Shown: piece by piece, positions 1-8,024 of the stretch
How the letters are laid out: each line of letters opens with the position of its first letter
Position numbering within the stretch: the stretch's first letter is position 1
Origin: Rhynochetos jubatus
Lineage: Eukaryota; Chordata; Aves; Eurypygiformes; Rhynochetidae
DNA: 64,000 bases
Direction of reading: 5' to 3'
Assembly: GCA_027574665.1 (NCBI GenBank)
Contig: CM050676.1
Location: 6,810,157-6,874,156, forward strand
Translations under genes and position numbers: made by a program
Notes under the pieces: generated by a model
The model's database searches: none
What the model saw: only the letters and a program-made list of their open reading frames with translations
What the model was told of the DNA's origin: nothing

Positions 1-69
1 AGACGCTTCAACGAGCCGCGCATTCGAGCCTCTCCGAGCCTGTTAGCACAGAGAAGGTGACCCTGTGGA

Positions 70-86
70 TTTCGACTTTCCCGGGG
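70..86 (+). other. CENP-B-box-like 17-mer, one per unit
   Basis: The sequence TTTCGACTTTCCCGGGG fits the CENP-B box core pattern NTTCGNNNNANNCGGGN at 8 of the 9 specified bases; the only miss is T in place of the central A (base 79). It recurs in nearly every unit at +472. The common C-to-G change at base 81 lies at an unspecified position and keeps the match, whereas G-to-A at base 83 in units 40 and 49 (18493 and 22741) breaks it. By simple arithmetic, a site this good has about a 10% chance of arising somewhere on either strand of a random 472-bp unit, so binding is not established. The lost A is a key contact base in the known box. Confidence 0.4.
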
Positions 87-88
87 AT

Positions 89-100
89 ACAGAGCTCTGT
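89..100. other. Perfect 12-bp palindrome ACAGAGCTCTGT
   Basis: Both arms are exact reverse complements, centred on a SacI-type GAGCTC. It begins 2 bp after the CENP-B-like 17-mer and is repeated in most units. The polymorphism at 89-90 affects the outer arm: AG alleles (for example units 6, 8, 9 and 16) leave a central 8-bp palindrome AGAGCTCT, and CC alleles (18 units, for example 7, 23 and 42) leave 10 bp and create a BamHI-type GGATCC. Function is unknown; it could be a dimeric protein site or simple chance. Confidence 0.6.
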
Positions 101-150
101 CTTAAGAGGCATGCAGTGCTCTGCCAAAACAAACAAGGTTTCACTAAGAA

Positions 151-279
151 ATTCCCTCGTGGCTCTTTCCCTTTTGGAGGAAAAGGGAGAGGTTTGTTTC
201 TAAGCTTTGCAAGCGGTCCCGCGCTCTGCTGAAAAGGGAACGAACTGCTAGAGCACAGCGAGAGAAAACAGCGTAAGCA
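151..279. repeat. Internal subunit A (129 bp)
   Basis: The subunit begins at an ATTC block (151) followed 12 bp later by CTCTTTC (163-169). Compared base by base without gaps to subunit B (280-408), I count 69 of 129 matches (about 53%, against about 25-27% by chance). The best-matching stretch is the first 20 bp (16 of 20). It contains the CCCTTTT/AAAAGGG hairpin at 163-191. The same subunit recurs at +472 in every unit. It is an old, diverged copy of the same ~129-bp ancestor as subunits B, C and D. Confidence 0.85.
163..191. other. Hairpin-forming inverted repeat, one per unit
   Basis: CCCTTTT (169-175) and AAAAGGG (181-187) pair around a 5-base GGAGG loop. A further CTCT/AGAG pairing (163-166 with 188-191) extends the stem past a 2-base TT bulge. 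The structure recurs every 472 bp. Single-copy changes at base 185 (units 71 and 113) each remove one pair and no compensating change is seen, so I find no sign of selection for the structure. It is not followed by a T-run and there is no gene next to it, so it is not called a terminator. Confidence 0.6.
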
Positions 280-408
280 ATTCCTTCCTAGCTCTTTCTG
301 TTGCCGAGGAACTGTGGCACTGTTGGAACTGGAGATTGCAAGCAACACAGCGATCCGGCTGCTCTGGCACGCAGTGCTCTGCAAAGGCGCAGCAAGAAGG
401 GACAAGAA
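280..408. repeat. Internal subunit B (129 bp)
   Basis: It starts at ATTC (280) with CTCTTTC at 292-298, the same 12-bp offset as in subunit A. Its end (367-382) carries the box GCACGCAGTGCTCTGC, which matches the box at 109-124 near the end of subunit D in 15 of 16 bases. The ungapped comparison with subunit D (494-622) gives about 68 of 129 matches. Sites 329-330, 352, 381 and 385, which mark higher-order blocks, lie in this subunit. Confidence 0.85.
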
Positions 409-493
409 ATTCTCTCCTAACTCTTTCTCTTTGGTCGCATTACAGTGCTGCTTCAGATGGCCGTGTTCGGGCAGACGCTTCAACGAGCCGCGC
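409..493. repeat. Internal subunit C, shortened (85 bp)
   Basis: It starts at ATTC (409) with CTCTTTC at 421-427, and its first 20 bp match subunit B in 17 of 20 positions. The next ATTC block comes after 85 bp instead of 129, so about 44 bp, or one third of a subunit, appears to be missing. A GCATTACAGTGCTGC stretch (438-452) resembles the box that normally sits near the end of a subunit, which suggests that the middle part was lost. This is the most CpG-rich part of the unit (six CpG between 461 and 493). Confidence 0.75.
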
Positions 494-622
494 ATTCGAG
501 CCTCTCCGAGCCTGTTAGCACAGAGAAGGTGACCCTGTGGATTTCGACTTTCCCGGGGATACAGAGCTCTGTCTTAAGAGGCATGCAGTGCTCTGCCAAA
601 ACAAACAAGGTTTCGCTAAGAA
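494..622. repeat. Internal subunit D (129 bp, crosses the unit 1/2 join)
   Basis: It starts at ATTC (494), followed at the same spacings as in subunit B by CCT and CTGTT, and ends just before the ATTC of the next subunit A at 623. It is about 53% identical to subunit B without gaps. It holds the CENP-B-box-like sequence, the 12-bp palindrome and the GCATGCAGTGCTCTGC box. It is the most diverged of the full-length subunits at its start but is well aligned through its last 40 bp. Confidence 0.8.
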
Positions 623-3600
623 ATTCCCTCGTAGCTCTTTCCCTTTTGGAGGAAAAGGGAGAGGTTTGTTTCTAAGCTTTGCAAGCGGTCCCGCGCTCTG
701 CCGAAAAGGGAACGAACTGCTAGAGCACAGCGAGAGAAAACAGCGTAAGCAATTCCTTCCTAGCTCTTTCTGTTGCCGAGGAACTGTGGCACTGTTGGAA
801 CTGGAGATTGCAAGCAACACAGCGATCCGGCTGCTCTGGCACGCAGTGCTCTGCAAAGGCGCAGCAAGAAGGGACAAGAAATTCTCTCCTAACTCTTTCT
901 GTTTGGTCGCATTACAGTGCTGCTTCAGATGGCCGTGTTCGGGCAGACGCTTCAACGAGCCGCGCATTCGAGCCTCTCCGAGCCTGTTAGCACAGAGAAG
1001 GTGACCCTGTGGATTTCGACTTTCCCGGGGATACAGAGCTCTGTCTTAAGAGGCATGCAGTGCTCTGCCAAAACAAACAAGGTTTCGCTAAGAAATTCCC
1101 TCGTAGCTCTTTCCCTTTTGGAGGAAAAGGGAGAGGTTTGTTTCTAAGCTTTGCAAGCGGTCCCGCGCTCTGCCGAGAAGGGAACGAACTGCTAGAGCAC
1201 AGCGAGAGAAAACAGCGTAAGCAATTCCTTCCTAGCTCTTTCTGTTGCCGAGGAACTGTGGCACTGTTGGAACTGGAGATTGCAAGCAACACAGCGATCC
1301 GGCTGCTCTGGCACGCAGTGCTCTGCAAAGGCGCAGCAAGAAGGGACAAGAAATTCTCTCCTAACTCTTTCTCTTTGGTCGCATTACAGTGCTGCTTCAG
1401 ATGGCCGTGTTCGGGCAGACGCTTCAACGAGCCGCGCATTCGAGCCTCTCCGAGCCTGTTAGCACAGAGAAGGTGACCCTGTGGATTTCGACTTTCCCGG
1501 GGATACAGAGCTCTGTCTTAAGAGGCATGCAGTGCTCTGCCAAAACAAACAAGGTTTCACTAAGAAATTCTCTCGTAGCTCTTTCCCTTTTGGAGGAAAA
1601 GGGAGAGGTTTGTTTCTAAGCTTTGCAAGCGGTCCCGCGCTCTGCCGAAAAGGGAACGAACTGCTAGAGCACAGCGAGAGAAAACAGCGTAAGCAATTCC
1701 TTCCTAGCTCTTTCTGTTGCCGAGGAACTGTGGCACTGTTGGAACTGGAGATTGCAAGCAACACAGCGATCCGGCTGCTCTGGCACGCAGTGCTCTGCAA
1801 AGGCGCAGCAAGAAGGGACAAGAAATTCTCTCCTAACTCTTTCTCTTTGGTCGCATTACAGTGCTGCTTCAGATGTCCGTGTTCGGGCAGACGCTTCAAC
1901 GAGCCGCGCATTCGAGCCTCTCCGAGCCTGTTAGCACAGAGAAGGTGACCCTGTGGATTTCGACTTTCCCGGGGATACAGAGCTCTGTCTTAAGAGGCAT
2001 GCAGTGCTCTGCCAAAACAAACAAGGTTTCGCTAAGAAATTCCCTCGTAGCTCTTTCCCTTTTGGAGGAAAAGGGAGAGGTTTGTTTCTAAGCTTTGCAA
2101 GCGGTCCCGCGCTCTGCCGAAAAGGGAACGAACTGCTAGAGCACAGCGAGAGAAAACAGCGTAAGCAATTCCTTCCTAGCTCTTTCTGTTGCCGAGGAAC
2201 TGTGGCACTGTTGGAACTGGAGATTGCAAGCAACACAGCGATCCGGCTGCTCTGGCACGCAGTGCTCTGCAAAGGCGCAGCAAGAAGGGACAAGAAATTC
2301 TCTCCTAACTCTTTCTCTTTGGTCGCATTACAGTGCTGCTTCAGATGGCCGTGTTCGGGCAGACGCTTCAACGAGCCGCGCATTCGAGCCTCTCCGAGCC
2401 TGTTAGCACAGAGAAGGTGACCCTGTGGATTTCGACTTTCCCGGGGATAGAGAGCTCTGTCTTAAGAGGCATGCAGTGCTCTGCCAAAACAAACAAGGTT
2501 TCGCTAAGAAATTCCCTCGTGGCTCTTTCCCTTTTGGAGGAAAAGGGAGAGGTTTGTTTCTAAGCTTTGCAAGCGGTCCCGCGCTCTGCCGAAAAGGGAA
2601 CGAACTGCTAGAGCACAGCGAGAGAAAACAGCGTAAGCAATTCCTTCCTAGCTCTTTCTGTTGCCGAGGAACTGTGGCACTGTTGGAACTGGAGATTGCA
2701 AGCAACACAGCGATCCGGCTGCTCTGGCACGCAGTGCTCTGCAAAGGCGCAGCAAGAAGGGACAAGAAATTCTCTCCTAACTCTTTCTCTTTGGTCGCAT
2801 TACAGTGCTGCTTCAGATGTCCGTGTTCGGGCAGACGCTTCAACGAGCCGCGCATTCGAGCCTCTCCGAGCCTGTTAGCACAGAGAAGGTGACCCTGTGG
2901 ATTTCGACTTTCCCGGGGATCCAGAGCTCTGTCTTAAGAGGCATGCAGTGCTCTGCCAAAACAAACAAGGTTTCGCTAAGAAATTCTCTCGTAGCTCTTT
3001 CCCTTTTGGAGGAAAAGGGAGAGGTTTGTTTCTAAGCTTTGCAAGCGGTCCCGCGCTCTGCCGAAAAGGGAACGAACTGCTAGAGCACAGCGAGAGAAAA
3101 CAGCGTAAGCAATTCCTTCCTAGCTCTTTCTGTTGCCGAGGAACTGTGGCACTGTTGGAACTGGAGATTGCAAGCAACACAGCCATCCGGCTGCTCTGGC
3201 ACGCAGTGCTCTGCAAAGGCGCAGCAAGAAGGGACAAGAAATTCTCTCCTAACTCTTTCTCTTTGGTCGCATTACAGTGCTGCTTCAGATGTCCGTGTTC
3301 GGGCAGACGCTTCAACGAGCCGCGCATTCGAGCCTCTCCGAGCCTGTTAGCACAGAGAAGGTGACCCTGTGGATTTCGACTTTCCCGGGGATAGAGAGCT
3401 CTGTCTTAAGAGGCATGCAGTGCTCTGCCAAAACAAACAAGGTTTCGCTAAGAAATTCCCTCGTGGCTCTTTCCCTTTTGGAGGAAAAGGGAGAGGTTTG
3501 TTTCTAAGCTTTGCAAGCGGTCCCGCGCTCTGCCGAAAAGGGAACGAACTGCTAGAGCACAGCGAGAGAAAACAGCGTAAGCAATTCCTTCCTAGCTCTT

Positions 3601-3776
3601 TCTGTTGCCGAGGAACTGTGGCACTGTTGGAACTGGAGATTGCAAGCAACACAGCCATCCGGCTGCTCTGGCACGCAGTGCTCTGCAAAGGCGCAGCAAG
3701 AAGGGACAAGAAATTCTCTCCTAACTCTTTCTCTTTGGTCGCATTACAGTGCTGCTTCAGATGTCCGTGTTCGGGC

Positions 3777-6608
3777 AGACGCTTCAACGAGCCGCGCATT
3801 CGAGCCTCTCCGAGCCTGTTAGCACAGAGAAGGTGACCCTGTGGATTTCGACTTTCCCGGGGATAGAGAGCTCTGTCTTAAGAGGCATGCAGTGCTCTGC
3901 CAAAACAAACAAGGTTTCCCTAAGAAATTCCCTCGTAGCTCTTTCCCTTTTGGAGGAAAAGGGAGAGGTTTGTTTCTAAGCTTTGCAAGCAGTCCCGCGC
4001 TCTGCCGAAAAGGGAACGAACTGCTAGAGCACAGCGAGAGAAAACAGCGTAAGCAATTCCTTCCTAGCTCTTTCTGTTGCCGAGGAACTGTGGCACTGTT
4101 GGAAGTGGAGATTGCAAGCAACACAGCGATCCGGCTGCTCTGGCACGCAGTGCTCTGCAAGGGCGCAGCAAGAAGGGACAAGAAATTCTCTCCTAACTCT
4201 TTCTGTTTGGTCGCATTACAGTGCTGCTTCAGATGTCCGTGTTCGGGCAGACGCTTCAACGAGCCGCGCATTCCAGCCTCTCCGAGCCTGTTAGCACAGA
4301 GAAGGTGACCCTGTGGATTTCGACTTTCCCGGGGATACAGAGCTCTGTCTTAAGAGGCATGCAGTGCTCTGCCAAAACAAACAAGGTTTCCCTAAGAAAT
4401 TCCCTCGTAGCTCTTTCCCTTTTGGAGGAAAAGGGAGAGGTTTGTTTCTAAGCTTTGCAAGCGGTCCCGCGCTCTGCCGAAAAGGGAACGAACTGCTAGA
4501 GCACAGCGAGAGAAAACAGCGTAAGCAATTCCTTCCTAGCTCTTTCTGTTGCCGAGGAACTGTGGCACTGTTGGAAGTGGAGATTGCAAGCAACACAGCG
4601 ATCCGGCTGCTCTGGCACGCAGTGCTCTGCAAAGGCGCAGCAAGAAGGGACAAGAAATTCTCTCCTAACTCTTTCTGTTTGGTCGCATTACAGTGCTGCT
4701 TCAGATGTCCGTGTTCGGGCAGACGCTTCAACGAGCCGCGCATTCCAGCCTCTCCGAGCCTGTTAGCACAGAGAAGGTGACCCTGTGGATTTCGACTTTC
4801 GCGGGGATACAGAGCTCTGTCTTAAGAGGCATGCAGTGCTCTGCCAAAACAAACAAGGTTTCGCTAAGAAATTCCCTCGTAGCTCTTTCCCTTTTGGAGG
4901 AAAAGGGAGAGGTTTGTTTCTAAGCTTTGCAAGCGGTCCCGCGCTCTGCCGAAAAGGGAACGAACTGCTAGAGCACAGCGAGAGAAAACAGCGCAAGCAA
5001 TTCCTTCCTAGCTCTTTCTGTTGCCGAGGAACTGTGGCACTGTTGGAACTGGAGATTGCAAGCAACACAGCGATCCGGCTGCTCTGGCACGCAGTGCTCT
5101 GCAAAGGCGCAGCAAGAAGGGACAAGAAATTCTCTCCTAACTCTTTCTGTTTGGTCGCATTACAGTGCTGCTTCAGATGGCCGTGTTCGGGCAGACGCTT
5201 CAACGAGCCGCGCATTCCAGCCTCTCCGAGCCTGTTAGCACAGAGAAGGTGTCCCCCTGGATTTCGACTTTCGCGGGGATACAGAGCTCTGTCTTAAGAG
5301 GCATGCAGTGCTCTGCCAAAACAAACAAGGTTTCGCTAAGAAATTCCCTCGTAGCTCTTTCCCTTTTGGAGGAAAAGGGAGAGGTTTGTTTCTAAGCTTT
5401 GCAAGCGGTCCCGCGCTCTGCCGAAAAGGGAACGAACTGCTAGAGCACAGCGAGAGAAAACAGCGCAAGCAATTCCTTCCTAGCTCTTTCTGTTGCCGAG
5501 GAACTGTGGCACTGTTGGAACTGGAGATTGCAAGCAACACAGCGATCCGGCTGCTCTGGCACGCAGTGCTCTGCAAAGGCGCAGCAAGAAGGGACAAGAA
5601 ATTCTCTCCTAACTCTTTCTGTTTGGTCGCATTACAGTGCTGCTTCAGATGGCCGTGTTCGGGCAGACGCTTCAACGAGCCGCGCATTCGAGCCTCTCCG
5701 AGCCTGTTAGCACAGAGAAGGTGACCCTGTGGATTTCGACTTTCCCGGGGATACAGAGCTCTGTCTTAAGAGGCATGCAGTGCTCTGCCAAAACAAACAA
5801 GGTTTCCCTAAGAAATTCCCTCGTAGCTCTTTCCCTTTTGGAGGAAAAGGGAGAGGTTTGTTTCTAAGCTTTGCAAGCGGTCCCGCGCTCTGCCGAAAAG
5901 GGAACGAACTGCTAGAGCACAGCGAGAGAAAACAGCGCAAGCAATTCCTTCCTAGCTCTTTCTGTTGCCGAGGAACTGTGGCACTGTTGGAACTGGAGAT
6001 TGCAAGCAACACAGCGATCCGGCTGCTCTGGCACGCAGTGCTCTGCAAAGGCGCAGCAAGAAGGGACAAGAAATTCTCTCCTAACTCTTTCTGTTTGCTC
6101 GCATTACAGTGCTGCTTCAGATGGCCGTGTTCGGGCAGACGCTTCAACGAGCCGCGCATTCGAGCCTCTCCGAGCCTGTTAGCACAGAGAAGGTGACCCT
6201 GTGGATTTCGACTTTCGCGGGGATACAGAGCTCTGTCTTAAGAGGCATGCAGTGCTCTGCCAAAACAAACAAGGTTTCGCTAAGAAATTCCCTCGTAGCT
6301 CTTTCCCTTTTGGAGGAAAAGGGAGAGGTTTGTTTCTAAGCTTTGCAAGCGGTCCCGCGCTCTGCCGAAAAGGGAACGAACTGCTAGAGCACAGCGAGAG
6401 AAAACAGCGCAAGCAATTCCTTCCTAGCTCTTTCTGTTGCCGAGGAACTGTGGCACTGTTGGAACTGGAGATTGCAAGCAACACAGCGATCCGGCTGCTC
6501 TGGCACGCAGTGCTCTGCAAAGGCGCAGCAAGAAGGGACAAGAAATTCTCTCCTAACTCTTTCTCTTTGGTCGCATTACAGTGCTGCTTCAGATGGCCGT
6601 GTTCGGGC
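3777..6608. repeat. Island of right-domain-type units (units 9-14)
   Basis: These six units carry alleles that are otherwise concentrated to the right of about 35-37.8 kb: G329 (units 9 and 10), C26 (units 10-12), G81 (units 11, 12 and 14), the T60/C64/C65 cluster (unit 12, 5252-5257) and C434 (unit 13). Except for C434 (units 29 and 35) and one C26 (unit 61), these alleles are absent from the rest of the left domain. Unit 9 also shares the rare A215 with unit 44. The island suggests exchange or conversion between distant parts of the array, or retention of an ancestral order. Confidence 0.7.
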
Positions 6609-8024
6609 AGACGCTTCAACGAGCCGCGCATTCGAGCCTCTCCGAGCCTGTTAGCACAGAGAAGGTGACCCTGTGGATTTCGACTTTCCCGGGGATACAG
6701 AGCTCTGTCTTAAGAGGCATGCAGTGCTCTGCCAAAACAAACAAGGTTTCACTAAGAAATTCTCTCGTAGCTCTTTCCCTTTTGGAGGAAAAGGGAGAGG
6801 TTTGTTTCTAAGCTTTGCAAGCGGTCCCGCGCTCTGCCGAAAAGGGAACGAACTGCTAGAGCGCAGCGAGAGAAAACAGCGCAAGCAATTCCTTCCTAGC
6901 TCTTTCTGTTGCCGAGGAACTGTGGCACTGTTGGAACTGGAGATTGCAAGCAACACAGCGATCCGGCTGCTCTGGCACGCAGTGCTCTGCAAAGGCGCAG
7001 CAAGAAGGGACAAGAAATTCTCTCCTAACTCTTTCTCTTTGGTCGCATTACAGTGCTGCTTCAGATGGCCGTGTTCGGGCAGACGCTTCAACGAGCCGCG
7101 CATTCGAGCCTCTCCGAGCCTGTTAGCACAGAGAAGGTGACCCTGTGGATTTCGACTTTCCCGGGGATAGAGAGCTCTGTCTTAAGAGGCATGCAGTGCT
7201 CTGCCAAAACAAACAAGGTTTCGCTAAGAAATTCCCTCGTGGCTCTTTCCCTTTTGGAGGAAAAGGGAGAGGTTTGTTTCTAAGCTTTGCAAGCGGTCCC
7301 GCGCTCTGCCGAAAAGGGAACGAACTGCTAGAGCACAGCGAGAGAAAACAGCGTAAGCAATTCCTTCCTAGCTCTTTCTGTTGCCGAGGAACTGTGGCAC
7401 TGTTGGAACTGGAGATTGCAAGCAACACAGCGATCCGGCTGCTCTGGCACGCAGTGCTCTGCAAAGGCGCAGCAAGAAGGGACAAGAAATTCTCTCCTAA
7501 CTCTTTCTGTTTGGTCGCATTACAGTGCTGCTTCAGATGGCCGTGTTCGGGCAGACGCTTCAACGAGCCGCGCATTCGAGCCTCTCCGAGCCTGTTAGCA
7601 CAGAGAAGGTGACCCTGTGGATTTCGACTTTCCCGGGGATACAGAGCTCTGTCTTAAGAGGCATGCAGTGCTCTGCCAAAACAAACAAGGTTTCGCTAAG
7701 AAATTCCCTCGTAGCTCTTTCCCTTTTGGAGGAAAAGGGAGAGGTTTGTTTCTAAGCTTTGCAAGCGGTCCCGCGCTCTGCCGAAAAGGGAACGAACTGC
7801 TAGAGCACAGCGAGAGAAAACAGCGTAAGCAATTCCTTCCTAGCTCTTTCTGTTGCCGAGGAACTGTGGCACTGTTGGAACTGGAGATTGCAAGCAACAC
7901 AGCGATCCGGCTGCTCTGGCACGCAGTGCTCTGCAAAGGCGCAGCAAGAAGGGACAAGAAATTCTCTCCTAACTCTTTCTCTTTGGTCGCATTACAGTGC
8001 TGCTTCAGATGGCCGTGTTCGGGC
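6609..8024. repeat. Left-domain units 15-17
   Basis: Three ordinary units. Unit 15 has T155 with A143 and a private A-to-G at site 255 (near 6863). Unit 16 has G161 with G90. Unit 17 is of the plain G143 type. The order 15-16 resembles units 27-28, twelve units further on. No gene or foreign insertion is present. Confidence 0.8.

Larger units (their letters stand above)
1..472. repeat. Reference 472-bp unit (unit 1) with map of variable sites
   Basis: This unit serves as the coordinate system for variants. Sites seen to vary between copies are: 26 (G/C), 60+64+65 (linked A,T,G to T,C,C), 81 (C/G), 83 (G/A), 89-90 (AC, AG or CC), 143 (A, G or C), 155 (C/T), 161 (G/A), 192 (G/C), 215 (G/A), 220 (C/T), 230 (C/T), 233 and 234 (A/G), 250 (A/G), 274 (T/C), 289 (T/G), 322 (G/C), 329-330 (CT, GT or CC), 352 (G/C), 381 (G/T), 385 (A/G), 429 (C/G), 434 (G/C) and 460 (G/T). 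The choice of first base is arbitrary. Unit 1 itself carries the uncommon T at 230, shared with units 18, 30 and 36. Confidence 0.95.
1..3776. repeat. Left higher-order block, first copy (units 1-8)
   Basis: Units 1-3 carry in order the rare T230, the plain G429 type, and G233. Units 5-8 carry the order plain, 161G+90G, 155T+352C with the BamHI allele, and 161G+352C+90G. The same orders reappear in units 18-20 and 22-24, with unit 21 standing in for unit 5. Unit 4 (155T with A143) has no counterpart there, so the offset changes from 17 units (8,024 bp) to 16 units (7,552 bp). Confidence 0.75.

Noticed and set aside
163-191. Rho-independent terminator
   Set aside because: There is a stem-loop but no following T-run and no gene to terminate; the context is eukaryotic satellite DNA.
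404-412. Heat-shock-type element in AAGAAATTC
   Set aside because: GAA and TTC are separated by one base instead of two, and there is no third half-site.
461-477. Second CENP-B-like box at CGTGTTCGGGCAGACGC
   Set aside because: Only the TTCG part fits; the central A and the CGGG part are absent at the required spacing.
494-503. RNA polymerase III B-box-like TTCGA at ATTCGAGCCT (also TTTCGACTTT near 70)
   Set aside because: Only the TTCGA core fits, the GG before it and part of the CC after it are missing, and no A box lies at the right distance.
515-967. Recurrent 150-codon minus-strand ORF as a multicopy gene family
   Set aside because: It repeats with the satellite period, has no recognisable domain, overlaps an equally long plus-strand frame, and varies mainly by amino-acid-changing substitutions. 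No promoter or poly(A) signal was seen.
537-1004. Recurrent 155-codon plus-strand ORF as a gene
   Set aside because: It needs a GTG start, is broken by a nonsense change in some units and by start loss in others, and shows no sign of coding constraint.
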